From Ichthyophthirius multifiliis (Eukaryota; Ciliophora; Oligohymenophorea; Hymenostomatida), in NCBI RefSeq assembly GCF_000220395.1, contig NW_004086444.1, positions 1 to 64,000 of the forward strand: a stretch of DNA of 64,000 nucleotides. The letters are read 5' to 3'. Under the pieces are notes generated by a model. That model worked only from the letters and a program-made list of their open reading frames with translations, did no database searches and was not told the origin of the DNA. Position numbers and translations under genes: made by a program. Below, piece by piece: positions 46,675-60,034 of the stretch (its first letter is position 1; each line of letters begins with the position of its first letter).

Positions 46675-47612
46675 ATATAAATAACATACTTATTATTTTT
46701 ATTTTATTATTATTATTTTTTTATTTATTAAATATTAATATTTATACTTTTAATTTTTTCTTTTTTTTAAATTTCTATAATATTTATTTTTTTTATTTAT
46801 TTAAAATACAATTTCATAATTTTTTTTTTTTTATTTAATAAATATTATATTTTTTTTTATTTTTTTTCATTTTTAAAATTCTTTTATCTTTTTTGAATAT
46901 ATTTTTTATTTAATTTATATATATATATTTTTATAAATCATTTTTATTTTTCCTTTTTTTTTCTATTATTTCTATTATATAATTTAGTATAGGTTTAAAT
47001 AATATTAAAGTTTCTTTTTAAATATATTTTTTAAATTAATTTATTTTTATAAAATTTGTATTATAGATTCTTTTTGTATATTAATATTATTTAAATTATT
47101 ATTAAAGCTATTATAGTTTTATAAAAATTAGTATTTTAAAATTTATTATTTATAAGTTTAATAGAAATTTATTTAATTTTTATATTTTAATAAAATCTAG
47201 AATTAAGTTTAGAATATAAGTTTATTATATGTTTATTATTATTCTGAAATTTAATTTATTTTAATCTTAAACTATGAAAATGTATACTTATTTTATTAAT
47301 AAATTCTTTTCTGAATCTTCCATTATAAAATAAATTTTGAAATAAACTATAAAATAAGTGTATATATTTTAATTTTTATATTTTTTATTTTCTTTAAAAA
47401 AAATAATATTAAAATGTATTTATTTATGTTTATACGAATAAATTTAATTTTTAATTTCTTTATATTTTTATAATTTAAAAAATTTCTTTCATTTAAAATT
47501 ATAAATTATATTTTTCAAATTTGTTTTGTATTTTTTTTTTCAAATTAAAAATATTTATCTTTATTATTAAAAAAATTATAAAAAAAAGATATATATATAA
47601 ATAAATATAAAA
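46451..47612. other. AT-rich spacer between divergent genes
   Basis: 1.16 kb with the (TA)n tract at 46637-46679 and otherwise A/T-only sequence. No gene seen. Confidence 0.5.
46637..46679. repeat. (TA)n microsatellite
   Basis: Two TA blocks separated by a TTT interruption. Confidence 0.9.
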
Positions 47613-49520
47613 ATGGCGAATATTATAATTACAGGAGATTTATAATATACAATTTAATATTATGAAAACAAACTAGAGTGATTATTAAATATATTTTACT
47701 TTTAATTAAAAATAAATATTTATTTTTAAAAATCAAATAATTTAATTTTTTAAAAAATAGCATAATTTATAATTTAATTCCTTAATAAAGTTTACAAGTT
47801 AATATTGAAGAAAATGTAAATTATATGAACTTCTAATATAGTATAATTAGTATAATATTATTATAGATAGGAAAATAAGTTAGTGTGTGTTCTTTTAAAG
47901 ACTATATCATCCAAACTATTCAATATAAAGAAGGAAATTATTAAATTATTTTAAGATATCTTAATTTATAAATACTATTTGAATCTGAACATAAAAAATT
48001 TAGTATTACTTCGCCAATAGTTTGCTTTATTTAATATTTTTAGGATACATTGTTACTTTTTACAAAAGATTTTAAAATCTATTCACTTTTAATTAGAGAA
48101 AAGAAAATAATATTAACTATTGATTTGTTAAATGAAATAAGAAAAAAAATTGATGAAAAATTTGTAAAATTGGTAAAAATAAATATATTAAAAATGCTTT
48201 TTTTAAAAAAAAAAATTAACCAATTTTTATTTTCTTTTTTACTAGAAATATGAATTAAAAGGAAATATTTTAAATTTATATTTATAAACCTCATATAATT
48301 AAATAATTAATGTTACTTTTATAGAAGGCTAATATAGTAATACTTAAATTTATTAAATTGATTATTAATTCCAAGATTTTGAAATATAGAATGATGAAAT
48401 ATATTCAATCAAAGTAAAAGATAATTAGTTCTTTTTAGCTTTAGTAAAATAAATAAAAGAATTTTATTTAGACAATTTAAAAGATATATCAGACATAAAT
48501 ATATAAAAATTAGGCAATAATTTGTTAATATCTTATATTTTTAAGGTATTATTTTATTTATTTTTAACAAAAAATATTAAAAACAAATAGAATTGGATAA
48601 AACTTATTTAATTTGATGTTTAAAGATAAGTCATTTAATTTAGAAAAGATTTTTCATTAAATGATTAAAGTAAAAATATTCAAAAATTTTAATTAACTAA
48701 TAAAACTTAATTTTTAAATGAAAATAAATTTATGAGTTAAATATGTATAATAAAAATTGAAAACTAAGATTTAATTATAAACATATAAGATATTGAATAT
48801 TAAATTGAAAATTATATTTTACCAGAAGATTTAAATCAAATTTATACTAAAATTTATTAAATTAGAACAGATAACATTTAATTACTTCATTATATATAAT
48901 AATAATAATAAAACTTACCTAAATATATATTAGATTAAAAAAAAGATACACTAAATTTTTTATATTTGCTTATTTAAAATAATTAGTTTTATATATTAGA
49001 TAAAATTTTGAATTAAAGAACTCCAGTTCAAAGTATTTTTTATTATTTTAATTTTAAATATAAAAAATTATTAAGGAGATGAAAATATATATGAATACTC
49101 TATAGTATACATAGAATAATTAGAAAATGAACTAGATTATATTATAGTATTTAGTGATTTAAATTAATAAATCAATAATTCTTTTGAAAGTTAATAAATT
49201 GTTAATAATGATTTAATAGATAAATTTTTAAATACTCTGAATTGCGTAATTGAAATATATAGATATATTTTAATGAGAAAAGAAACGGAAGCATTTGAAA
49301 ATATGAAAGAAAAATAATTAAATAAATTCAGTGAAGATCATAATCAAGCAATAATAAAAACTTAAAAATATATAGAAAAATAAAAATAAAAAAAAGAATT
49401 TATACAATTATTGAAATACATTTAGATAAACAATTTAGTCTTTAATAATTAATCATATATAAAAATATTCTAAAGTTTATAAAATTTAAGATTAGAAAAT
49501 TAATAAACGTATTTATATAT

Positions 49521-49569
<49 letters not shown>

Positions 49570-50699
49570 TTTTTATATATATTTATTCTATATTTATTTA
49601 TATTTCTTCAATTAGAGTTAATTAAATTAGAATAAATTTTGAATTATAAATTTCTCATCTTTTTATAGATTATATACTTTTTAATTATAATCTTAAACTA
49701 TAGAGTCCTATTCACTCATTAAACTTAATTAAATAGTACAAAGATAACTCAAATTTCTTAGTACACTTATCTATATATAAATATTTGGAAGAATTTGATA
49801 AATTATATAATGTTTAAGAATTACAAATTTTTTGTAAAGCATTTAATTTAGATTACGACTATTACAACATAATATCATAATTAGATTATTTAAACTAATA
49901 TAATAGAAAAGAGCTATTTTAATTAATTTTGAATTAAAAAGAAAAATTTTGTTGTGATAAATTAAAAATTTTTATAGTTTGTAGATTCGCAATTTAACAT
50001 TTTAAATTTGAAACTTTTTAATTAATAAAGTAGTTTAATTTCAAAATAAATACTAAAGAAAATGCATTTATTTTTAATAGAATTTTTATTTTTCTTTAAG
50101 ATGTATATTTTTTTATTTTTTAAAAATATAAAAAAATATCTTTATATATTAATTATTAATTATAGATAAATTAAATATTATAAACAGTTTTTTATAAATA
50201 TTTAGTATTTGATAAATCCCATTATTTTGAAATATTATAAGATTTAATTAAATTAATTATTGATAAAGAATTAATAGATAGATTTTTTAGAATTGAATTC
50301 AATCCCCAGTAAGAATAATAAATACTAAAAGCATTTAATACATTAGCATAATCTAAGAATTACTATATGTCTTTATTTATCAAATTTTTGATTTATAGAG
50401 GAAAAGAAAATGATGCTATGTAAAAATTTGAAATTATATATTAGAATTTTAATGATTAATATTAAATTATGAATATATTTAATTCTTTAATTCAAAAATA
50501 TTCAGAAATTGAAAAATAAACTATATATAAAAAATTCTCCTTTTTTGAAAAATCTGATTATGAAAATGGATAAAGGGAAAGTATGAGCATTGAAGATAAT
50601 CCTCTTAATTAAAGTTTAAATATAGAAAGCTTAAAATATAATTATAATGTATTTTTCTAAAATAATTAAGATTTTGAACAAATTAATGAAAATATATGA
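47613..50699 (+). CDS. large hypothetical protein, propeller then helical repeats (nucleoporin-like layout)
   Basis: ATG 47613 (MANIIITGDLQYTIQYYENK) to TGA 50697-50699 with several introns, of which 47681-47759 (GTGATT..AAATAG) and one beginning near 48176 are the clearest. The first third has beta-rich pieces (QVSVCSFKDYIIQTIQY, DTLLLFTKDFKIYSLLI). The rest is helical: FLNTLNCVIEIYRYIL, YLEEFDKLYNVQELQIFCKA, IISQLDYLNQYNRKELFQL, CCDKLKIFIVCRFAIQHFKF. It ends SLNIESLKYNYNVFFQ. A propeller plus alpha-solenoid order is that of Nup160/Nup133 and of coat proteins, but I see no diagnostic motif, so I give no name. An intron-embedded (TA)n tract lies at 49528-49565, and the intron beginning near 48176 carries a T7A11 dyad. 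Exon borders are only partly resolved. Confidence 0.5.
49528..49565. repeat. (TA)n microsatellite, probably intronic
   Basis: TA units between the exon ending ENQQTYLYI and the one starting RVNQIRINF in the large plus-strand gene. Confidence 0.85.
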
Positions 50700-51127
50700 C
50701 AATATGAATTTATTTTTATATATATATTTATTAAATAAATTTTATATATATTTTAAATTAATTTTAAATTAAATTAAATTTTTCATTTTCTTTTATTTTT
50801 TTTATTTTAATAATTAAAAATATTAAAATAAATATTATATATAATTAATTTATATTAAAAATCTGATTTATTAAAATCCATAAAAAAAATTTAATAATAA
50901 TAAAAAAAAATAAAAAAATATTTAAAAAATAAATTTGTATTTTTTTATAAAAAATAAAATAAATTAGAACATAAAGAATTAATATTAAAAATTATTTTAA
51001 TTAAAAAAAAAATATATAAAAATATAAAATATTTAATAAAATTTTATGATTATTAAATAATTTTGGCCAAATATTATAGAATAAATAAAAAAAAGAAACA
51101 TTATTAAATATATATAAAAAATAAAAG

Positions 51128-51171
<44 letters not shown>

Positions 51172-51260
51172 TTATATATATATATATTATTTTTTTGTTT
51201 TTATAAAAATATTATATTTAATAATTATTATTCATATAAATTATTATATTAAATAATTAT
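50700..51260. other. AT-rich spacer
   Basis: A/T-only with the (TA)n tract at 51131-51168. Nothing else seen. Confidence 0.55.
51131..51168. repeat. (TA)n microsatellite
   Basis: About 19 TA units, 93 bp upstream of the ATG at 51261. Confidence 0.95.
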
Positions 51261-54200
51261 ATGGAAAATTTAATCAACTTTTAATAATTTATATACTATT
51301 AACTTCCTCCAATAGTTTAATAAGAAAATCCTACTATATTATTCCTAATAGAAAATGAATATGGATTACCTTATTTAATAAGAGATTAATTACAACAAGA
51401 AATAAAAAAAGCTAACATAATTTTTACTTCATTTTAGTAAATAATAAATTAAAACTAATATAACAACTCTTAAAAAGAATTATCTTAGTTATGTGAAAAA
51501 CTAATTTCTACAGAGAGATTTTATGATGAACAAATGCGTAACTTTATAATAGAATAACGAAAAATACACGACCATTAAATAAATATTAATACTATCCATA
51601 AATACTAATGGCAGAAATTTATAAAATAAACTATAATTTAATTTTATTTTGATGAAATTACTAAAAAATATAAAAATTAGGATATACATGTAGTACTTTT
51701 TATGAGCCCAAATCCTCTTGAAGAATACAAATTTAAAGAATATAAATAATTATTTAAATTAAATAATTCACGTTCAAAAATATATTGGGTTCCTAATAAT
51801 AAATTCGAAGTTTAATCTTATTTAAATTTTGCTGTAGAAATACAAAATAAACTATGTACAGACAAGCAAGAGCATATTTTATGTTTTTATGAAAATTATC
51901 TTTTTGATGAAAAATATGAGCCAACTTATGAATATGCTAATTTTATAACTTCCCAAATAATTCAAGAAATGTATTTTTCATATGAAATAGAATTAGAGAA
52001 GTAATTTTATGAATTTCCTTGGTCAGATAAACCTTCTTCTGTAATAAAATAAAGGGATTATGTGATTTCTTATGAGGATTATGGGGAAGAAGTAGCTGCC
52101 AAATTTAATAAATAATTAAAAATTTTAAAAATTAATTATTTCGATATATAAGAATAAATTGAAATGTTCGCAAATTGGGTTACTTAAATGAGAATTTAAT
52201 ATATTTTAAAATAAATAAATGAAATCGAAGTGGAATCAGCAATTATTTTCTTCTAAAATTTCCGAGATTACAATAAAGAGCTTTTAAAAACTGATCAATT
52301 ACCTATAGATGTTCCTATACATAAAATGTCGGTAAGGTAACGTTTTATAGCTTAATAGGCCGAAAATTATTATTTTAAGCTATCTCTTTATATAAAAGGG
52401 TTAAAAGATTTGATTTAAAAAGATACAATAGATGATCTAACACCTGAAGAAGCCCTCTATAGAGAAAGAATAGGAACCGAGATAGGCAAATACCATTAAA
52501 GAGCTTTAAAAATGAAAGGGATAGGGAAAGATCAATTCCAGTAAATGAAACAAGAATTCATTTCTGTCCTAAATGAAATTTAAGGGGATTTAAAATCAAA
52601 AAAATCAGAGTAAAATCCTTCCGTTTTTTCACTTGAAAATTAACTTGATATTTTTTTACAGGAAGACTTAATAAACGCATTAAACGAAATTTAATCTTAA
52701 TATTAAATAGTTTAAGCTTTTCCTATTATAGGTTTAGGAGTTGAGTTAAAAAGGACTAATGGATCTATGATTAATCCTTATCTTGTAAAAATTGAAAATA
52801 TTGCAAAAATAAATGCAACAGTAGATACAGTTTCTATATAAATGGCTGATAATAAGACTCTGAGGTTGAACGCAGGATATTATATGGGAATGGGAGTCGG
52901 TAATAAATAAGAATAAATATAGTTTTATGGATTTAAGGAATAAAAGTGGACTTAATATTAACCAAGTAAACAAATTCTAAAAGATTATTAATAATAGGAA
53001 TCTTTTTACTACAAAAATGAATAATTAGTCGAGATTATTAATGCTGTTTTGCCTTTGTTTGGAGAATAAGACTTTTTCATGAAAAAATTGGTAAAAACAA
53101 GGCTTTTTAATTTACTTATTAGTTTCAATGTAATGAAAAACGTGGACACTTTTTTTAATGAGGCCTATTTGTCTTTATTGGCGAATGCTTTTGTGTATTT
53201 TTTGAATTAAGATTTGGAATAATAGTGGGTTCAAGAGTATATTCAAAAGATTTTTTTCACAACAAAAATAGTATACGAAGATAGACCTTTCTTTTAGAAA
53301 TTTTGCAGTAGATTGATTGAATAACCAAGAAGTGCTATGGTGACTTATAAAGAAGGACATGATACTTAATGTTAGGATCCTATTAAAGGTATCTTAGTGC
53401 TATTTTATTTAGTTAAGAATGGATAAATAGATAATACTTAAGGTAAAATAAGGGAAGTTTTAGAGAGTATTTTATAGGAAATAATCAATAGAGGATTTGA
53501 TTATGGCAAAAAATTAACTGAATTTTTCGGAATAGTGGGTTATGATAACAATACTTTTAGTTAAATAAAAGATAAAATTTTAGAAAATGAAATCGGAGAA
53601 ATATTTTAGTTCGAAAATGTGAATTAAATTGAAAAGAAAGTCAAAAATATACTCGAAAACGGTAATTTTTTCGACTTTTTGAAAAACTCAAAAATATTTA
53701 TTTATAAATAATCTTTTTCATTTATGAATTTCGGAAAATTAAACTTCTACACAACAATGAAAAATGTATGTAAATATTTTGTTCCTGAAGAAAAATTTAG
53801 TGAAGCTTTATTGTGGATTTGGCTTTATCATGCGAAAAAATACACTACAAGTTATGAAAGAAACACTGCCCCTATTTAAAATAAAATATAAGTTGTATAT
53901 AGGGCTATTAAAAATTTAAAAATAAATTCTTTTACATAAGAATAGTAAGATATCATTTTAATTGATTTAATGAAAATTCTTAAAAATAAATATTTGGAAT
54001 TTATGCGTCCACTTCATTTTTATATTAAACCGGCGACAGTTGAATAATTTGCTAATTTAGAATTTAAGCCTTCTTTTAATAATGTCTCTAATTTAACTTT
54101 GAATGCATGTTTGGCAGTAAATTGCCCATTTTATATGAAAAAAATGAAAGGATTGAATAAACATATTTAAGATTGTGGAGCTAGTGTCCCTGCGTTTAAC

Positions 54201-54404
54201 AAATCTATCAAAAATATGAAACATAAAGAACCAGAAGCGATTTTTAATACTGTTTGTAGAGCTAGGTTTTTGGATTATGACGAAGTAGAAAAACAAAGAA
54301 TATTTTTTAATAATTAAAGAATTTAGTATATCCTTTAGAAATACAAAGACTAATTTATTGATGTTATTAAATAATTATAAATTGATTATATTAAAATTAA
54401 TTGA
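51261..54404 (+). CDS. hypothetical protein, 1047 aa, single exon
   Basis: An unbroken frame of 1048 codons from ATG 51261 (MENLINFQQFIYYQLPPIVQ) to TGA 54402-54404. It is the longest intronless gene here and has comparatively even codon use. Mostly soluble and alpha/beta: HVVLFMSPNPLEEYKFKEYK, HILCFYENYLFDEKYEPTYE, then helical parts such as EALYRERIGTEIGKYHQRAL and EDLINALNEIQSQYQIVQAF. A Gly-rich turn LNAGYYMGMGVGN and a conserved-looking C-terminal patch (ACLAVNCPFYMKKMKGLNK, QDCGASVPAFNKS) hold most of its Cys. No signal peptide, membrane helix, Walker box or RING-type Cys/His spacing that I can verify. Its strong frame and higher GC say it is under selection. I do not know the family. 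Confidence 0.85.
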
Positions 54405-54843
54405 AAAAAAAAATAACTATTTTATTTTATTTTATTTTATTTAATTTTATTTTATTTTTTTCTTTCTTTTTTTCTTTAAAATTATTATATATTGAAAATG
54501 AATTTATTTTATTTTTTAATTTTAATAAGTTTATAATTTTTATTTTAATAATTTTAATTATTAATTATAAATTTTTAATTAATAATTAATTATTAATTAT
54601 TTGTTTTCATTTTTTAAAAAAATTTAAAAATAATAATTAATTAATATATAAACTAAAAATATATATTTAATTTATTTTTATAATTTTGGTTCTAGAGATA
54701 ATTATTTTATTTTTCTTATATTAAGAAAAATTGTAATAATACTATTATCCATAAAAAAAAAAGTTAATAGAAATAAACAATATTATAAAATATAATTTTT
54801 ATTTACCTTATAAAAACAAAACAAAAAATTACATTAAAAAAAA
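54405..54843. other. AT-rich spacer, nothing seen
   Basis: T-rich then A-rich sequence. The hydrophobic plus frame at 54401-54589 is a poly-T artefact. Confidence 0.55.
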
Positions 54844-57800
54844 ATGTTATAAAAAAAAAATATATCCTAAATCCTAATATTAATAATACTAGCATAAATA
54901 GTATAATCAGTACCTCTATAAACTATAATTGATACAAAAGCTTGCGATTTCGAGTAAACTAAAGTTTTATCCGAACAAATATTAGACTTTGCAAAAAAAT
55001 GTATTCGTGTAAATTCGAAAGCATTGATAATATCGCTTAAATTAGTTCTAAAGAAAAAATTTAATCTTTACTTTTTCTCGAAAAAAATACAACTTTAAAG
55101 TTAAAAAAAACTTTTAAAATGATATTGTTACTTTAGATTTTGGATTTGTAGATATGATTTAATATTATTTATATAAAAAAATAGATGCATGCTAAACTCC
55201 AGAAAACAATACTATTCTAGGCAATGATTATGAGAATTGTAAACTTTGCAAAGGAAATTCCTTCTTTATAGCAGATGAAAATTAGAAAGATACTCTTAAG
55301 TTAAATGACGAAGACTTTTCTTATGATGTAAAATTTAATTATTTCTTTATATAATTATTAATTATTTTAATAATAAAAAAAGGACGCTACTTAAATATTT
55401 ACAGCTACAGATGCAAAAAGTTTATAATAATTAATTGTTGAATCATTTTAATTATTATGGAACTGTAATAATCCTACAAAAATAATTTAAGTTAATGGAT
55501 AACTAGATGTAGAAACTGAAGATGCCTTAAATAAAACTGATACCAATGGTTTCTAATCAAGATGTATGTAGTGTGAAGTTGAAAATTGTGGAAAATGTTC
55601 TTTATTAAGTACTGATTAATGTGAAATATGTAAAGAAGGTTATAGCTATAAAGACTCAAAATGTGTTGGCTGTTAAATAGATGGATGTAATGAATGTCCT
55701 TTAGGTATTTTTATTTTTTTTAGTACAAAATAAAGATAATTTTATTAAAATATATATAGATAAAAATGGAGAAGAAAAATGTTCTTAATGTATTAAAGGA
55801 TTATATCTTTATGAAAACTAATGCGTATCAGAATGTCCTTAAGGCTTAACTTAAAGCAAGAAAGCATGTCTTGACTGCAGATTAGGTACCTATGCATCTG
55901 ATTTCTAATGCCTTTCTTGCTAACCTAATACATGTAAAGTATGTAGTGGCCCTTAAATTAATTAATGTTAAACCTGTTTCGAAGGATTTGTGAGAGAGTA
56001 TATTTTAAACAAAATATTTTTTTATTTAACTCTTTTTTTTTAAAAAAAAAAAACAAAGTGAAACAAATGGATGTAGACCTTGTGTAGGAAATGAATGCTG
56101 TGCATCAGATAAATGTGAAGATGATTAATTTAGATAAAGCGATTATCCATTTTAATGTTAATATTGTAGCGATTTATGTGCTACTTGTACAGGTCCAGAT
56201 TAAGATAATTGTTTATCTTGCAAAAATGGATATTAATTGGAGGCTGGTTAATGTATTAATCCAGGAAAAAAAGAGTAATTTTTCCTTGATCCATAAACTA
56301 ATATACTTACCCGTATTATTTAAAAAAAATATATTATTTTTAATTTTATTCAAAGCTTGCCATTTTTCATGTTTGGAATGTATTGATGCTTCTGAATATT
56401 GCACTATATGCAAACCTGATATGAATTACTTTATAGAAGTGTATTAAAATTTTTAAAAAAATAAAATAATTAATTTTATTCAAAAATAAATAGTGAAGAC
56501 AGATTTTAATGTGACAGCAAATGTCCTATCGGTTACGAACCTGAAGCTGAAATATAAAGTGATATATAGATAAAATGTATCATTAAAAGTGAAAAACCTA
56601 CTGTAGAAATAGTCATAAACGATCCCGATTTACCAGTTGACAATGGAAATGAATCTGATATTCCCTCAATTATAAAAGAAATGGACGAAATAGTAGGAAA
56701 TTGTGCCTTTTCATAATATTGGTAATATATATAAATAAAAATACTAAAAAAGATTTTTTGTTATAAATAAAAATAATAGGGATGGTGAACAATGCTAATA
56801 ATGTCCTTTGAACTGTATAGAATGTTTATCAAATAATGAATGCACAGAATGCTAATAAGGTTATTTTTGGACAAAGAAACATCCTAATGTCAAAATTGCC
56901 ATTAAACATGTGAAACATGTACTGGTCCAAGCCATAAAGAATGTGTAAAATGTTTAAATATCTCAAATCTATTTCCATAAGATGGTATATGTGATACGAA
57001 CGCATCAAGTGATGATTTAAACGATAAACCTTTAATTCCTAAATCTGAAATATTTTCTGATATAAACACTTGTAGAGCATTTGCTTCTTAAAGTAATAAA
57101 TATAAAATAGATTTGATGCAAAAATACTCTAAAAACGACGCTAAATATTCCACAATCTCTTTAATTGATCCTAATGTATGTACAAAGGAAATTTTCGCTT
57201 AAAAATATGAAACTTTTGAGTAATAAATTCTTAATTAATGTGACTCTTCATAAATTAAAAAGACCACAATAGGCTAAAAAGGCTCCATGTTAACCATATT
57301 AGCCACCATTTTAGCAAAACACAGTGTTTAAATAGAATTAAAACCAGTAGACCCTAAAAATTTATCTGAATTTTGTATCAAAAATAGTCTTTTTACACCT
57401 TTATATATGAACAAACTATCCGACTCGTAATTTAAATGTTCTGATTTGATTTGTGAAGTTTTACAACAAACATACATTGACAATTTATCAAATAATCAGG
57501 GTAAACAAATAACCATAAAGAATGTAAAAGACATAACTTTAAAATCAATAAACAAAGATTAGCTAGACTGCTTCGATTCATCAAATTATGGGGAAGAAAT
57601 AGATTCTTAAAATGTATAAGAAATTGAAAAAGCATTTGTTTCTGCAAAATAGAGCTAAGGAACCGCATTTTAATAATATATAGTGTTACAGTTGTGTGGA
57701 AAGTAAAATAATAACAATTTCTCATAATAAGTTTTAGTTCAATAGTATTTAGGGAATGGATTTGCGGAAGTTTTTTCCAGTGAAAATGGTGAAAATTTCA

Positions 57801-58456
57801 AAATATATATTTATGGAATAAGTTCTGAATAAAATACTTACATTTAAAATTGTGATGGTAGTTTTAAAAATGATTTCGATGAATACATTGTGAAAAGATT
57901 ATCGGTATATTAAGTAGAAGAAAGTTAATCTGGTTTAAATAAAGAGGATGAGATGCTTAATTAATTTAAAAATAATGGATGTAAAATTAGTGAGGATAAT
58001 TAAGAATGGGAATATATTTTAACAAATGAAGATAATTAGGGGGAGTTAATAAGATATATTACAGAAAAAAATACATTTATTACTAATAGTATATCCGCAA
58101 ATGATATTAATACTATTTTGGAAAAATACGAAATCAATATTGATGATTATAGAGATAATAAAAAGACAATTTCTTAAGAATTGGCTGAAGAAATTTTCAA
58201 GCAAGTTATTTAGAATGTAATTAAAATTAGTTAAGAATGCTATGATTTTAATAGTACGCATAATTAGTGTGTGAAAAATGTTTTGGCTGATATTTTGTTC
58301 ACTAATCATAATAATTGTTTTGAAGAAAAAAATATTAAGGAACATATGTAAAAGAAATAACATAGAGATATTTCTCAAATTATTAAAAATAGTACTTGGT
58401 GTTAAATAAATCCAAGTAGATGTGATAGAAATGTTTAGATTATGATTTCTTGCTGA
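54844..58456 (+). CDS. secreted cysteine-rich (furin-like repeat) protein
   Basis: The N-terminus MLQKKNISQILILIILAQI and following VQSVP form a signal peptide. The mature protein has a Cys-poor start (VTLDFGFVDMIQYYLYKK), then from about 55560 to 57000 dense CxxC units of the furin/GF-receptor type: RCMQCEVENCGKCS, CEICKEGYSYKDSKCVGC, CNECPL, CSQCIKGLYLYENQCVSECP, CLDCRLGTYASDFQCLSC, CKVCSGP, CHFSCLECIDASEYCTIC, CQQCPLNCIECLSNNECTEC, CQNCHQTCETCTGPSHKEC. A Cys-poor domain of about 480 residues follows, ending NPSRCDRNVQIMISC at TGA 58454-58456. There is no GPI or membrane signal, so it is probably secreted or surface-bound. At least six introns, one (55998-56058) with a T9A12 dyad. Two one-base deficits, A7 54993-54999 and T5 56864-56868. 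The proteins resemble ciliate surface-antigen-type repeats, but the period differs and I do not call it an immobilisation antigen. Confidence 0.78.
55998..56058 (+). other. intron with T9-A12 dyad
   Basis: GTATATTTTAAAC..AACAAAG, 61 nt. T at 56033-56041 and A at 56042-56053. Splicing joins EGFVRE to TNGCRPC. Confidence 0.7.
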
Positions 58457-58687
58457 AAAAAAAAAATTATATATTTTTTTTTTCTAATATTAAATTTTAT
58501 TTTTATTCTTATTTTATTATTTTATAATATTTTTTTTTATATAATAAATAAATAAATTTTTTTAATATAATTTTTTGTTTTTAATAATTGATACTTTTAT
58601 AACACATTTTAACATTATTTTATAAATTAAGATTTCATATTTATTCTATCTTATTGAACAATTTAATTAAAATTATTATAAATATAT

Positions 58688-58736
<49 letters not shown>

Positions 58737-58829
58737 TATTATTTTTTAAATGTTTAACATTATTTTATTTTTATTTTTATTCTCTTTTTTTTTATTTTTA
58801 ATCGAAAACTCTAAGTTTTTTTTTTATTA
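58457..58829. other. AT-rich spacer between convergent genes
   Basis: Holds the (TA)n tract at 58697-58732. The exact 3' end of the docking-complex gene falls in or just right of it. Confidence 0.5.
58697..58732. repeat. (TA)n microsatellite
   Basis: About 18 TA units between two 3' gene ends. Confidence 0.95.
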
Positions 58830-60034
58830 TTATTATTATTCACAATTAAATAACTTTTACAAATATTAAAAAAAATTAGTAGAATGATTAACCTTTTTCT
58901 ATAGAATTCTCAAGAATTTATCAACATTATTTATACTTATATTTTTATAAATTTTATCCTCCAAAATATCATTTTAAATAATATCTAATTTTAAAAAAAA
59001 ATCTGGCAAAATATTACAAAAAGAAGTCAAAACATTATGAATTTTAGAATTTTATTTTCAAAAAAGTAAATTTATTTTTAATAATTTTAAATTTCGTCTT
59101 TAAGTACTTTTTCTAATTTATCTTTTTTTAACTTATATTTAATTTTTTTAGAACAGTTTTTTAGTTATTTATATATTCTTCATTTTATTCTATATCTTAA
59201 ATTTCCTTATTCAAATCATAAATAATATTTTATAAATTCAAGCTTTTTTAAACAAATCTTTCAACTTCTATATCTCCATTTTAAAAAATTTCCAAAAAAT
59301 CAATAATATTATCTGAATTAGCCCTAATTTTTAATTTTTCTATTATTTCTAGATAATCGTTTTCTGTAAAATCGGAATTTTATTATTTTGAAGAAATTTA
59401 CTTTTCTATTTTCTATGTATAATTATTTGGTTTTTCAATATTATTTGGAACTTCATAATTATTAGTTTCATTTTCTATTTCTTCTAACATTTATATATAT
59501 TCTTCTTAAAAAACTTTTTATTCTTCTTCATAAAGAAAATATAGAAAACTTTATAATTCTTCAAGTTAAACTAATTGTGAAGTTAATATGTCATTTTCTA
59601 ATATCATGTATTGTATTGTCTCTTCCTTTTAGTATATACTTTTTGCTTAATTTTTAAAAATATTATCAAATATTAATCTTTCTTTTCTTATTTATTTAAT
59701 CTTTTATTTACGATTTATAAGTTAAGATACTTATTCGTTATCTTTTTGTAAATTTTTATCATATGTATTAATTAAATTTATATATTGTTTAAATAAATTA
59801 TTAAAATTTCCATCCTTATTGTTTTTAATAAATTATTAATATTTTATTCTATTATCTTATATATTTTATAAAACATTATGAATTTATTATTTTAAAAATT
59901 ACTTTATAAATAAACTAAATTATAAAATATTTATGCCTTAAATATTTTTTATTAAGTTTGAGTTTTTAGGTATAATATTAGATAGAAAAGCATTTTTTAT
60001 AGTAAAATAAAGTTTATATAATAATTAAAATAAT

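Noticed and set aside
56091-56447. 118-aa plus ORF MNAVHQINVKMIN as a gene
   Set aside because: Wrong frame of the cysteine-rich gene. The adjacent frame gives CxxC spacing throughout.
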